Shown: positions 50,237 through 59,030, counted from the first letter of the stretch. The stretch is 64,000 nt of DNA from Bacillus sp. V3B (GCF_024494465.1 NZ_JAETXM010000005.1:1-64000), one strand, 5' to 3'. Translations and numbers: made by a program. The notes: generated by a model from the letters alone, not told the origin.

Positions 50237-50726
50237 AAAACGTCAGTAATGGAACTTTTTTCAAGGGAATGGATTATCTAATTAGGATCAATCACTGTCA
50301 ACTTAGCTTCTACGAGATCTGCCAAGACGAATAATCTCAGCCAATCGAGTTGATCGTGGGGAAGTCTATAACTTCACAAACTGCATTTAGTGAAGTTATA
50401 CAAAATGATTTAAAAATTTTAGTTAAAGTCACTAAAGACGTATTGAAATTTTCCGACTATAATAAATGCGTGTTAGGAAACCTAATATAAGTGGTGAAGC
50501 GAGTGAGATGATTCATTCAGGATACAAAAGGTTTTAATAATGAATAAATATAATATATTTTAAATGAGGAAAAAATGAAAGGTCAAGGACTAACTCGTAT
50601 TCAGTGAGTTGGTCCCTTTCTTTAAACATAAGTGGTACCTTTAAGCAAACGAGAAACAATCATATGAAAAAACAAATCAATTTAACAAAAAATCATGAAA
50701 AAGTAAAACGGTGGGAGGGACTCAAA
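50237..50726. other. Intergenic stretch with possible coding remnant
   Basis: An open stretch at about 50353-50491 (ELIVGKSITSQTAFSEVIQN ... CVLGNLI) without start or RBS may be a gene tail. An inverted repeat TATAACTTCAC / GTGAAGTTATA lies at ~50370-50400, and a terminator at 50585. Nothing else recognised. Confidence 0.4.
50585..50620 (+). terminator. Terminator-like hairpin upstream of the amidase gene
   Basis: AAGGACTAACTC / GAGTTGGTCCCTT with one G-T pair, followed by TCTTT. Could be an attenuator in the leader of the amidase gene or the end of a lost upstream gene. Confidence 0.55.
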
Positions 50727-51923
50727 ATGAAAGATAACTGGAATGCATTTGTAAAAGACAATCTGGATGTGAGTTCTATGGGTTCAGGTAAGCTAAATGG
50801 ATTAACATTTGCTGTAAAAGATGTATTTGAAGTAAAAGATTATACGAATACGGCTGGCAACCCTGACTGGTATCGAACACATTCTCCTGCAAAACGAAAT
50901 GCACCTGTGATCGATCAACTATTAAAACAAGGTGCTACTCTAAAGGGGACCGTGCATACAGATGAACTTATGTACAGTTTAAACGGGGAAAATTTTCATT
51001 ATGGTACACCTGTTAATCCGCGTGCACATGACAGAATTCCTGGCGGCTCTTCAAGTGGCTCTGCTGTAGCCGTTGCGGCTGGTTTAGTAGACTTTGCTCT
51101 TGGAACAGATACAGGGGGATCCGTTCGTATTCCATCTTCTTATTGTGGGCTATATGGATTTAGGCCTACCTATGGTGTCGTTGATATAGAGGGTGTGATT
51201 CTGCTTGCTAAAAGCTTTGACACAGTGGGGTGGATGGCGAGAGATCCAGAATTATTAGCTCAAATTGGTGAAACTCTTATTCAGCAGGATCAATCGGAGG
51301 AGATTTCGTTTCCTCATCTATATTTTGAACAAGAAGCATGGTCATTCATTGACGAAGAATCAACAGAAAAGTTAACAGAAGCTTCCTCTACTTTAGAAGA
51401 TAAGAGCGACTTGAGTCAATGGATCAAGGTTTCGGTGGAAGGACTTTCAAATTGGGCTAACACTTTTCGGAACATTCAAGGGATAGAAATTTGGAACGAA
51501 CATGGAGAGTGGATCGAGAAGGTGAATCCAAAGTTCGGACCAGGTATTGCGGAGCGTTTTTCATGGACCAGTACATTGGATTCAAATGAACTAGAACCGA
51601 ATCAACTATTAAGAAAGCAAATAAAGAATGACTTGTCAAACCTATTAAAAGATAATGGATTGTTAGTCCTTCCGACAGCGCCAGGAGAAGCGCCGAAACG
51701 TCAGCTGTCAAACGAGAAAATGGAACAATATCGCTCAAGAACGATGATGTTAACCTGTATTGCGGGGCTATCAGGATTTCCACAACTAACGATACCAGTA
51801 TGTAAAGATAATGGATTACCGATTGGACTATCTTTTATCGCCAATCAAAATCAAGATCTGAAATTATTAAAATGGGCGACTCACTTTATCAAATCACTTG
51901 AAGGGAAAGAAAATGAATTATGA
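50727..51923 (+). CDS. Amidase signature family hydrolase
   Basis: 398 residues from the ATG at 50727 (GGGAGGGAC upstream; the longer open frame before it lacks an RBS). Ser-cisSer-Lys triad: Lys in LTFAVKDVFEVKDYTNTAGN, and GGSSSGSAVAVAAGLVDFAL with GTDTGGSVRIPSSYCGLYGF. Shorter than GatA (about 480), like the small acyl-amide hydrolases. Converts an amide to acid and ammonia. The next frame (FAH-like) overlaps its stop (ATGA), as in a ring-cleavage or ureide operon. Confidence 0.9.
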   Translation: MKDNWNAFVKDNLDVSSMGSGKLNGLTFAVKDVFEVKDYTNTAGNPDWYRTHSPAKRNAPVIDQLLKQGATLKGTVHTDELMYSLNGENFHYGTPVNPRAHDRIPGGSSSGSAVAVAAGLVDFALGTDTGGSVRIPSSYCGLYGFRPTYGVVDIEGVILLAKSFDTVGWMARDPELLAQIGETLIQQDQSEEISFPHLYFEQEAWSFIDEESTEKLTEASSTLEDKSDLSQWIKVSVEGLSNWANTFRNIQGIEIWNEHGEWIEKVNPKFGPGIAERFSWTSTLDSNELEPNQLLRKQIKNDLSNLLKDNGLLVLPTAPGEAPKRQLSNEKMEQYRSRTMMLTCIAGLSGFPQLTIPVCKDNGLPIGLSFIANQNQDLKLLKWATHFIKSLEGKENEL

Positions 51924-52153
51924 AATTAGCAACCGTAAAAGTTAATAGCATGGAGCAGGCTGCGATTGTATATAATGAAGGAGTCATTTTAATTCGTGAT
52001 ATAAATAGAATAGAAGAAGCACAGTGGGAGACCGATGTGTTTGATCTGTTACAAAAGAATCAATTAGAACAACTCAATCGTTGGTATCAGCAAGAAGGAA
52101 TAGATAAATTAATGGTAGAACGATCCATTCAAATGAAATATAGAGGTTCTTGA
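51920..52153 (+). pseudogene. Fumarylacetoacetate hydrolase family protein, N-terminal fragment
   Basis: Starts by ATGA overlap with the amidase. KLATVKVNSMEQAAIVYNEG and VFDLLQKNQLEQLNRWYQQE match the N-terminal domain of FAH/YcgM-type hydrolases (KLAT......E.AAVV...G). The catalytic domain (about 200 residues, with the metal-binding E-x-E) is missing; after residue ~65 the sequence runs into a gamma-glutamyltransferase tail. Truncated by deletion. Confidence 0.72.
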
Positions 52154-52265
52154 AGAATTCACGGATGTCATGGGCCATGCTGGTGTGATTAAAATTGATC
52201 TGAAAAATAAGGTTAAATATGGTGGAGCTGACCCTCGAGGAGATGGAGCGGCACTCGGATGTTAA
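52137..52265 (+). pseudogene. Gamma-glutamyltransferase, C-terminal fragment
   Basis: IEVLEEFTDVMGHAGVIKID then GGADPRGDGAALGC and stop. The DPRGDGAA(L/V)G ending and the MGHAG block are characteristic of the small subunit end of GGT. Fused out of frame to the FAH fragment, marking a deletion junction around 52137-52153. Confidence 0.85.
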
Positions 52266-52347
52266 TTTTTTAATAGAATAGGTGAATGATTACTATTAAA
52301 CTACATCATTTTAGCTATATGACTTCAAGTAGAAAGGTAGTTATGAC

Positions 52348-52935
52348 ATGAAACTTCAATTAAATCTTTTTATTGCATTTTTTCGGTCTGGGATGCTCGG
52401 GTTTGGCGGAGGTCCATCTACGATTTCCCTTGTTCATAAAGAGGTTGTCGGTACATTTAAATGGGTGGATGATCAGGAATTTAGTAATGTTTTAGCCTTA
52501 GGAAATACGCTTCCGGGTCCTATTATGACCAAAATGGCCGGATATATAGGATATAGAGTGGGTGGGGTAGTAGGAATGTTGAATGCTCTTATTGCCTCCA
52601 TTTTACCAACCATCATTTTAATGATGATTTTATTGACTTCCTTTAATCAATTTAAGGATAACCCAAGGGTTCAAGGAATGACAAATGCGGTTGTCCCAAT
52701 AGTAGGTGTGATGCTGGCCGTTTTGACTTGGGGATTTTTGAAAAAAACGAAAGATGGATTAGGGTGGAAGGTGGGTATCATCCTTCTTGTTGGTAGTTTT
52801 ATCTTAATCGAGATCATAAATATACATCCTGGTATGGTCATAGCGGCGCTATTGGTTGCGGCATTGGTAACACCAGATAAGAAAAGTAAAAATAAAATTC
52901 AAGTACAAGTTGAAGGAAAAAGTGAGAGCTTATGA
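52348..52935 (+). CDS. chrA: Chromate transporter, first half (short-chain CHR)
   Basis: 195 residues with about six helices. CHR-domain motifs FFRSGMLGFGGGPSTISLVH, FSNVLALGNTLPGPIMTKMA and GYIGYRVGGVVGMLNALIAS. Two-gene CHR systems work as heteromeric antiparallel pairs exporting chromate in B. subtilis (YwrB/YwrA, ChrSA-type); other anions are possible. The stop overlaps the next start (ATGA), so translation is coupled. Confidence 0.92.
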   Translation: MKLQLNLFIAFFRSGMLGFGGGPSTISLVHKEVVGTFKWVDDQEFSNVLALGNTLPGPIMTKMAGYIGYRVGGVVGMLNALIASILPTIILMMILLTSFNQFKDNPRVQGMTNAVVPIVGVMLAVLTWGFLKKTKDGLGWKVGIILLVGSFILIEIINIHPGMVIAALLVAALVTPDKKSKNKIQVQVEGKSESL

Positions 52936-53462
52936 TCTATATACAATTATTTTTAGCGTTTTTTATACCGGGTATTGTTGGTTATGGTGGAGGACCTGCT
53001 TCTATTCCGTTAATAGAACATGAGGTTGTTAATCGATACGATTGGATGACAACAAGTGAATTTAGTGAAGTACTGGCATTAGGGAATGCTCTTCCAGGTC
53101 CAATTGCGACCAAGATGGCTGGTTATATTGGATTTGAAGTAGGAGGAGCACTCGGTGCAGTCGTGGCTGTTTTTGCCACAGTGGGACCTTCGTTATTTTT
53201 AATGATTGTTCTGTTAAGTTTGATTTATCGCTATAAAGATTCACCAAAGGTGAAGCGGTTGTCAAAGATCGTTCTTCCAGCTGTCGCCATTTTAATGGGA
53301 GCACTTGCATTTGACTTTTTTAAAACCTCTTATTCCTCAAATGGACTTTGGGAAACATTCATTATAGTTATCTTAAGTTTGCTGCTTTTAGAAAAGTGGA
53401 AGGTACATCCAGCGTTTGTTATTGTTGGGGGATTAGCTTTCGGTTCAGTATTTTTGATTTAA
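52932..53462 (+). CDS. chrA: Chromate transporter, second half (short-chain CHR)
   Basis: 176 residues, partner of the preceding gene, with FFIPGIVGYGGGPASIPLIE, FSEVLALGNALPGPIATKMA and GYIGFEVGGALGAVVAVFAT. The two share the same GGGP..I and ALGN.LPGPI motifs and differ in orientation-determining loops. Overlaps the first by four bases; terminated by the hairpin at 53500. Confidence 0.92.
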   Translation: MIYIQLFLAFFIPGIVGYGGGPASIPLIEHEVVNRYDWMTTSEFSEVLALGNALPGPIATKMAGYIGFEVGGALGAVVAVFATVGPSLFLMIVLLSLIYRYKDSPKVKRLSKIVLPAVAILMGALAFDFFKTSYSSNGLWETFIIVILSLLLLEKWKVHPAFVIVGGLAFGSVFLI

Positions 53463-53499
53463 CGTGTTCATGGATGAACAGAAAAGCCATAATAGATAG

Positions 53500-53540
53500 A
53501 ACAAAAACAAACACGATAAAATGTCGTGTTTGTTTTTGTT
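53500..53540 (+). terminator. Terminator of the chr pair
   Basis: AACAAAAACAAACACGA / TCGTGTTTGTTTTTGTT, 17 perfect pairs, GC-poor but long. Confidence 0.8.
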
Positions 53541-53752
53541 GGTTGAAAAATGAAGATGTTTTTTTTAACTTGATCTTCGTTAAAATAGTTAATAGAATAG
53601 ATCAAAATAACCGCAAAACGATAGGATATACAATAGAATGGTATTATTGAAAGAACAATTAGTTAATGGAGAGGACTAGTTCGAAGTCTCAAAGAATATG
53701 AAGCGTCTTCAATATGGTTGATTTTAAAGGATTTCAGCGGGAGATGAAAGCT

Positions 53753-54142
53753 ATGGAACGAGTCGTACTATTTGATGGAGAATGTCATTTTTGTAATTGG
53801 AGTGTACAGTTTATCATAAAGAGAGATCCTAAAGGAATTTTTCGTTTCGCCTCTTTGCAGAGTAAAATAGGGCAGGAGTTATTAGAGAAGTATGAGGTTC
53901 CAGTGGATATCGACAGTATGGTAGTCGTTGAAAAAGGAAAAGCGTATGTTCAATCCGATGCAGCATTAAGAATTTGTCGTCATTTAAGGGGAGTGTGGAA
54001 GTTCCTTTATATGTTTCATATAATTCCAAGCTCTGTTAGAAATAGTATCTATGATTGGGTCGCAAAGAACCGATATAAGTGGTTTAGAAAAAAGGAAAGT
54101 TGTACGAGGTTACCTTCGAACGTTCGAAAACGTTTTTTATAG
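53753..54142 (+). CDS. DCC family thiol-disulfide oxidoreductase (DUF393)
   Basis: 129 residues from the ATG at 53753; GCGGGAG lies nine bases upstream. The family signature DGECHFCNWSVQFIIKRDP contains DxxCxxC (positions ~7-13). The rest shows RFASLQSKIGQELLEKY, SDAALRICRHLRGVW and NRYKWFRKKESCTRLP, a second conserved Cys near the C-terminus. Probably redox; function in cells undefined (B. subtilis YuxK-type). An upstream frame start at 53714 lacks an RBS. Confidence 0.88.
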   Translation: MERVVLFDGECHFCNWSVQFIIKRDPKGIFRFASLQSKIGQELLEKYEVPVDIDSMVVVEKGKAYVQSDAALRICRHLRGVWKFLYMFHIIPSSVRNSIYDWVAKNRYKWFRKKESCTRLPSNVRKRFL

Positions 54143-54351
54143 AGGCGTGGAGGGGGGCATCTGGCATTCGGTATAGTCATTAGAAACATAGAGTTTTTAA
54201 AGAAGAACTTTTCTGAACGAAGATAGCACGCTAGCTCCAGGTGCCATTGGTTTATGAGCATATCGCTCTGTAGAATGGTGGTCCATGCAGAAGAAGGTAT
54301 GTGGACTTGGTATTCTTCATAAGTGAGATACCTTTCGCTTTTTTCTATAGT

Positions 54352-54408
54352 AAAAAACTCCTTCTGTTAGCGCTTGTCTTAGACTTGCGTTAACAGAAGG
54401 AGTTTTTT
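54352..54408. terminator. Strong bidirectional terminator
   Basis: AAAAAACTCCTTCTGTTAGC... pairs over 22 bases with its complement ending GGAGTTTTTT. It lies six bases past the stop of the HIU hydrolase fragment and probably terminated the intact gene. Confidence 0.88.
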
Positions 54409-54414
54409 GTTTAG

Positions 54415-54534
54415 CTACCTACCACGATAGACTTGATAGCCCCATGGAGAGACAAGTAAAGGTACGTGATAGTGGCTCTTTGGATTGGCTATGCCGAATC
54501 GAACAGGCACTTGATCCAAGAAAATAGGCTCTGT
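54415..54534 (-). pseudogene. 5-hydroxyisourate hydrolase (PucM), C-terminal fragment
   Basis: [20 protein letters not shown], then [19 protein letters not shown] and stop: the transthyretin-like C-terminus with the [17 protein letters not shown] signature of HIU hydrolases. The N-terminal 75 residues are gone. Part of the urate pathway. Confidence 0.88.
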
Positions 54535-54655
54535 CGTAGCAGGTAAAGTGGAATGTAGTTTAGACATTCGTCATTATAATGAAGAGGTACTTGATCGGTA
54601 TTGCACAGATATTTTTTCTGAGTTTGAGCGGGTATCAGAACAGTTAAGTATGGAG
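54533..54655 (+). pseudogene. Allantoate amidohydrolase/M20 hydrolase fragment
   Basis: [20 protein letters not shown], then a helix SEFERVSEQL. The (P/A)GKV.FSLDIRH block is the dimerisation-domain strand of N-carbamoyl-amino acid hydrolases and allantoate amidohydrolases. Only about 40 codons are left, joined directly to fragments on either side. Confidence 0.65.
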
Positions 54656-54656
54656 A

Positions 54657-54950
54657 GCTTCTGCGCCTGTAGAACGATTTGGTCTTGATTCTAAAGGAAA
54701 GATTCAGGTTGGAATGGACGCTGACTTTGCGATTGTTTCTTTAGAAGACGATTCTACAGTCACGGAAAAGACCTTTTTTGCTAAACATAAACAAAGTCTT
54801 TATCTTGGACAGACTTTTCCTTGTATGATTAACACCACCATCAACAATGGAAAAGTGATCTATGACAATGGGAGAATGGTGGAGCAGAAAGGGCAAAGAA
54901 GTTGGTTAAAAGGATTTACATCAAGCGATAAAGTATTAAAAAGAGTATAA
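54657..54950 (+). pseudogene. Allantoinase (AllB/PucH), C-terminal fragment
   Basis: ASAPVERFGLDSKGKIQVGM, DADFAIVSLEDDSTVTEKTF and FAKHKQSLYLGQTFPCMINT: the end of cyclic amidohydrolases, specifically the allantoinase tail with KH..SPY.G..F. About 97 codons; catalytic metal ligands are missing. An ATG inside (54714) has no RBS. Confidence 0.85.
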
Positions 54951-54956
54951 AATCTA

Positions 54957-55092
54957 AAAACAGGGGCTGTCCCATAAGATGTTTGACATCCACAAAATTG
55001 CATTCATCTAGAATCATGTTCAATCTATTGATACTAGATCGTGTATTGTGGTGTCTGATACCTTTGCTTTTGGGATAGCCCCCTGTTTTTTA
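54957..55092. repeat. Inverted repeat of the second family, copy 3 (long version)
   Basis: Outer arms AAAACAGGGGCTGTCCCATA / CTTTTGGGATAGCCCCCTGT bracket about 95 bases including TGTTTGACATCC and GTGTCTGATACC. Copy 4 (56576) shares GGGGCTGTCCCATAAG and CATCCACAAAATTGCATT, so the family has a defined internal sequence, like a small mobile element (MITE). Confidence 0.8.
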
Positions 55093-55095
55093 TCA

Positions 55096-55677
55096 TTAGG
55101 TCTGATTTTCAGTCATGTGTGTTTTGAGGATTGGTGATTCAAACTGGATAAATTGATTAAGTAGGCCACCTGGTTCGGCATCTACAAGTGTCATAGAACG
55201 ATGCTTTTCATCCATAAACTGTTCATCTGTCATATGATTAAATAAAGCGACAAGAGGATCATAATAATGATTGATATTTAAGAGACCTAAAGGTTTTTGA
55301 TGGAGTCCTAACTGGGCCCAAGTAAAAATCTCGAAGAATTCTTCTAAGGTTCCCGCTCCACCCGGTAAAGTTATAAAACCATCGGCCAACTCACTCATTT
55401 TTGCTTTCCTCTCATGCATGGATTCTACAATAATTAGATCTGACAAGGTCTTATGGGATCTTTCTTTTGCATCTAGAAAACGTGGCATGACACCAATTGC
55501 TTTTCCACCTGCTTCTAAAACAGAGTCAGCAACAGCACCCATTATTCCAACGCTTGAACCACCATAAACAAGTGTAATCTTTCGTTTCGCTAATTCTTCA
55601 CCAAGTATTTTGGCATTTTCAATGTAAACATCAGATGCTCCATTTCTTGATCCGCAAAAAACAGCTATACTTTTCAA
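55096..55677 (-). CDS. LOG family protein (YvdD-like)
   Basis: 193 residues. Cytokinin-riboside-phosphate phosphoribohydrolase-type fold; in bacteria nucleotide hydrolysis activity has been shown for some. FCGSRNGAS at the N-terminus, VYGGSSVGIMGAVADSVLEA, ERKAKMSELADGFITLPGGA with the PGGxGTxEE motif (GGAGTLEEFFE). GGAGGAGAA RBS. Convergent with the repeat at 54957. Confidence 0.92.
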   Translation of the reverse strand: MKSIAVFCGSRNGASDVYIENAKILGEELAKRKITLVYGGSSVGIMGAVADSVLEAGGKAIGVMPRFLDAKERSHKTLSDLIIVESMHERKAKMSELADGFITLPGGAGTLEEFFEIFTWAQLGLHQKPLGLLNINHYYDPLVALFNHMTDEQFMDEKHRSMTLVDAEPGGLLNQFIQFESPILKTHMTENQT

Positions 55678-55739
55678 TGATTTTCTCCTCCTTTTTCGTT
55701 ACTTCATCTTTTATGATCGTACGGAAGTTATTCAGAATA

Positions 55740-55845
55740 TCAGCGCACATCTGTTAGTTGTAAAATCTTATTTTCAGCTAAGTCAATCGTAAAGGTCTTT
55801 CTCGTTGTTTGGCCGTTAGTACTGTAGCTATTTGGGAGGATTCAA
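55740..55845 (-). pseudogene. Possible fragment of a DUF3298/RsiV-like protein
   Basis: SYSTNGQTTRKTFTIDLAEN then KILQLTDVR and stop. The TFT.DL..(N/G)K.L.L.D pattern resembles the DUF3298 domain of RsiV-type anti-sigma factors. No start, surrounded by non-coding sequence. Weak evidence; the whole 55678-56186 interval otherwise holds nothing recognised. Confidence 0.3.
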
Positions 55846-56186
55846 AGACTAAGTTTGTATAGGTTATCGGACACTTTCGTTGTTTCCACTTGTATATTCA
55901 AATGGGCTTGGTCTCCATAAATTTTAGTTTCCTTTCAAACGATGTTATGAAAATAATCGAGAAACGAATCAGTTGTTTTACTCTAGTATGCATACAGAAT
56001 CTCTAACTCTTCTAATATAAAATTATACCATCTACTCGGGTTTGTGAGGATAGGTATTAAAGAAGTTTAAATTTAGGAAGAGTTGGGTAAATATTCATTT
56101 GAATTTCATTTTGCTAAAAGTTGAATAATTGTCACGTATTTTGGAATAATAATTCAGTACGAACTTTTTAGAAGGAGATGATTGTT

Positions 56187-56546
56187 ATGACAGAATCAAT
56201 ATATGAAAAAGTAGGTGGAGAAGAAGCGATATCGAAGGTTGTGGATTATTTTTATGAACTCGTTTTAAAGGATGAAACAGTTAGTCACTTTTTCGAGCAT
56301 ACAGATATGGAAGAACAACGCAGCCACCAAACAAAATTTATCAGCTTTGCATTGGGGGGGCCTAAACAATATTCAGGAAAATCGATGGAAAAAGCACATG
56401 AAGGAATGAATTTACAAACGGAACATTTTCAGGCGATTGCGACACATCTGCATGATGCACTGGTACACTTTGGGATCGAGCAATCCGATATTGACACGGC
56501 TTTAACAAAAGTAGCCTCTTTAAAAGGCGATATTTTGTATAAATAA
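56187..56546 (+). CDS. Group 1 truncated hemoglobin
   Basis: 119 residues, heme-binding 2-on-2 globin. IYEKVGGEEAISKVVDYFYE (Phe-Tyr at B9-B10), FFEHTDMEEQRSHQTKFISF, GGPKQYSGKSMEKAHEGMNL with the proximal His, and HFQAIATHLHDALVHF. ATG at 56187 is 6 bases after GAAGGAGATG; an earlier in-frame ATG overlaps the RBS. Roles of the family include NO detoxification and O2 binding. Confidence 0.93.
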   Translation: MTESIYEKVGGEEAISKVVDYFYELVLKDETVSHFFEHTDMEEQRSHQTKFISFALGGPKQYSGKSMEKAHEGMNLQTEHFQAIATHLHDALVHFGIEQSDIDTALTKVASLKGDILYK

Positions 56547-56575
56547 GGTCCCTTCATTTTTTGAAAATAGTTACG

Positions 56576-56646
56576 TAGAGGGGCTGTCCCATAAGGTGTC
56601 TGACATCCACAAAATTGCATTTGACACCTTTGCTTTTGGGACGTCC
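56576..56646. repeat. Inverted repeat of the second family, copy 4
   Basis: AGGGGCTGTCCCATAAGGTG ... TGACACCTTTGCTTTTGGGA, with GTGTCTGACATCC inside. The right outer arm is degenerate (GGACGTCC). About 30 bases after the hemoglobin gene. Confidence 0.78.
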
Positions 56647-56745
56647 GCTATTTAAATAAGAGATAGGGTGGTTGTTATTTGTTGCCTTACTATTCATAAT
56701 ATTACATAATAGTAGAGAAAGAAAAAAGAATGTGGAGGTAATAGA

Positions 56746-57210
56746 ATGGGAGATTTAATCAAAAAGGAATTTGAATTGCTAAGAGTGAGATTATATCCTA
56801 GGGTTGAGGAAATATCAGAGGAAATTATTGATGTACAGCCAGAAGGGTTTAATAATACGATTCGTTGGAATTTGGGGCATTTATTAACCGTTACAGAAGT
56901 GTTTCTATTTGCAGAAAATGGACAACTTCCTGTTAATTATAAAGAGTTATTTGCTCCAGGTACAAAGCCTTCCGATTGGAGTGGTGAGGTTCCAAGTGTT
57001 GCAACACTCATAGGGCAGTTAAAGGAACAGCAGGAACGTATTAATGAAATTCCAACTGAACGTTTTAACGAAGCATTACCGGAACCAAAGCTGGGTTGTT
57101 CAACAGTTGGAGAATTAGCTGGTTTTTCTTTTTATCATGAAACCTATCATTTCGGACAAATTCATGCGATGAAACGCCTCATTGAAGCTTCATTAGCAAA
57201 ATCGAACTAA
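56746..57210 (+). CDS. DinB family protein, paralogue A
   Basis: 154 residues, DinB/YfiT superfamily four-helix bundle. Candidate metal ligands: IRWNLGHLLTVTEVF and FYHETYHFGQIHAM (H..xxH). Central PSVATLIGQLKEQQERINEI. About 60% identical by eye to paralogue B at 58355. RBS GTGGAGGT. Ends at the hairpin at 57215. Confidence 0.88.
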   Translation: MGDLIKKEFELLRVRLYPRVEEISEEIIDVQPEGFNNTIRWNLGHLLTVTEVFLFAENGQLPVNYKELFAPGTKPSDWSGEVPSVATLIGQLKEQQERINEIPTERFNEALPEPKLGCSTVGELAGFSFYHETYHFGQIHAMKRLIEASLAKSN

Positions 57211-57214
57211 AGAT

Positions 57215-57254
57215 AAAAAGCTGGAACCCTCTTTCATTTGGATTCCAGCTTTTT
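57215..57254. terminator. Bidirectional terminator
   Basis: AAAAAGCTGGAA-CC / GG-TTCCAGCTTTTT between convergent genes. Confidence 0.85.
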
Positions 57255-57270
57255 ACTTATTGTATTCCAA

Positions 57271-57966
57271 TTATACAGACGAACTCATTTCAGCTTGAAC
57301 TTGACTTCTTGAGATTCCCTGTTCCTGGTTAGCGTCACGTATATCGGCAGTCTTATTCTCAGATAGGTCCTCAAACATATCTTGATCTTGATATTGCTTT
57401 AGAAAAAGGGAATATCCTAACGAAGAAAAGGCAAGGCCTATTATGATAGGTGCTATTATTGATTCATAGGAACCCGTTCCGACGAAGGGTCTAAAGATTT
57501 CAGTTATTGACCCAATCAGGAGAAGAGATGACCCAAAAGGTGAAACGATTCCTTTCCAAAGGGAAATGACTGCAAAAAGGATCATTCCGATTAGTAAAGA
57601 ATAGAGTGATAAGTTCATCCCAAATAATGTAGCCTGTAAACCGGAATCCATCACCTCAGGAGCACTGATTAGTATATCAGCGACTACAAATGTTTGAAAC
57701 CATTTAACACCTAGCCACATGATCATGCCAAAAAATAATATCGTGAAACTAAAAAAACTAAATACTCCCATACTTTTATACTGCACTAGGCAAAGTCCAA
57801 TCATCCCAAATGCGATTAATAGGTATCCAATATAATTCAAGTATGTAGCGATAAAAGATTCAGGATCAACATAAAGCCATGGCTGAACGAGAGCGATCAA
57901 TAATCCCCCTATGAATGAACATAATCCAAATGGGCGTAACAAACTACTAAATGACATTCGAATCAC
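57271..57966 (-). CDS. Hypothetical membrane protein
   Basis: 231 residues, about six to seven hydrophobic helices (e.g. FGLCSFIGGLLIALVQPWLY, YIGYLLIAFGMIGLCLV, FFSFTILFFGMIMWLGVKWF) and a polar C-terminal tail of ~35 residues (FEDLSENKTADIRDANQEQG). No transporter motif recognised. RBS GAGGTG. It lies between the two DinB paralogues on the opposite strand. Confidence 0.75.
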   Translation of the reverse strand: MIRMSFSSLLRPFGLCSFIGGLLIALVQPWLYVDPESFIATYLNYIGYLLIAFGMIGLCLVQYKSMGVFSFFSFTILFFGMIMWLGVKWFQTFVVADILISAPEVMDSGLQATLFGMNLSLYSLLIGMILFAVISLWKGIVSPFGSSLLLIGSITEIFRPFVGTGSYESIIAPIIIGLAFSSLGYSLFLKQYQDQDMFEDLSENKTADIRDANQEQGISRSQVQAEMSSSV

Positions 57967-58354
57967 CTCTTATTCGCGTTTTTAGGTTAATATTAAATAG
58001 TATGCTCAATAGTTATGTATTATGGCAGGATGCTGTATTTAATAAAAATTAATCGAATCCTATATTTATTCTCAGCTGAGCATCCAGGGTATTAAAAGTA
58101 GAAGGAATTACTACAAGTAATAATTTTGTGCATAAGACCTCATAAATGAAATAGATGGTTGCATAGGATATAATAGGTTCAAGTGGAAAAAATATAAGTG
58201 TTTCAGTAAATGAAATGATAAAGAACTTTTCCAAAAGTAGGGAGCTTAAGGATTGGGCAACAGGATGGATATAAACATCTATTAGAATGACCTTTTCACA
58301 AGTTTTCTTAGCAACTCGACATACATAACGAAAAAAGAATACGGAGGGAACATG

Positions 58355-58813
58355 ATGAGCGAATTAGTAAAACGACAATTTGAATTGGGTAGAAGAAATT
58401 TATTGAATGATATCGAGGGGACAGCAACAGAACTATTTGACGTTCAACCAGAAGGACTCTCCAATACGATTCATTGGCAGCTTGGACATATATTAACGGG
58501 TGCCGAAGGCTTTTTATTTGGAGCAGAAGGACAGCTTTCTGCTGAATATAATGAGTTATTTGGCTACGGTTCAAAGCCTTCCGCTTGGCAGGATGAGGTT
58601 CCGAGTGTGGAAACACTGATCCAGCAACTAAAGAGTCAACTTGAACGCATTAAAGAAATCCCAAATGAACGTTTTCAAGATCAATTGTCGGAACCTGTTT
58701 TAGGTAATTCAACATATGGAGAATTAGTTAGTTTTACGGCATTCCATGAATTAACACATATTGGACAAGTTCATACAATGAAACGACTTGCTGAAACTTC
58801 ATTAAATAAATAA
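58355..58813 (+). CDS. DinB family protein, paralogue B
   Basis: 152 residues from the second of two ATGs (58355), six bases after GGAGGG. SELVKRQFELGRRNLLNDIE, NTIHWQLGHILTGAEGFLFG and FHELTHIGQVHTMKRLAETS mirror paralogue A. The pair probably arose by local duplication with the membrane protein in between. Function unknown. Confidence 0.88.
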   Translation: MSELVKRQFELGRRNLLNDIEGTATELFDVQPEGLSNTIHWQLGHILTGAEGFLFGAEGQLSAEYNELFGYGSKPSAWQDEVPSVETLIQQLKSQLERIKEIPNERFQDQLSEPVLGNSTYGELVSFTAFHELTHIGQVHTMKRLAETSLNK

Positions 58814-58816
58814 ACA

Positions 58817-58852
58817 TAAAAAAAGCTGGAGTCCTGATGATTTCAGCTTTTC
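58817..58852 (+). terminator. Terminator of DinB paralogue B
   Basis: AAAAAAAGCTGgAgTC... and TTTCAGCTTTTCT pair with small bulges; similar in sequence to the terminator of paralogue A, again pointing to duplication. Confidence 0.65.
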
Positions 58853-59030
58853 TATATTTGAACCTCATTGCTTAAGTTATTGGGCAAAGTAAGGGTGAGA
58901 GGTCGAATGAATTCATTTTCATAGAACTCTGTAGAAAAGCGGTATTTATAAAGTTGAAGTGTTCTACATAGCAATAAAGCGGTGAATAAGTAGTCTATTA
59001 AAATAAACATGAATGAAAGGTGGATATGAC

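Noticed and set aside
58049-58234. 61-codon minus-strand frame with a hydrophobic stretch
   Set aside because: TTG start without a clear Shine-Dalgarno and no recognisable family; probably chance.
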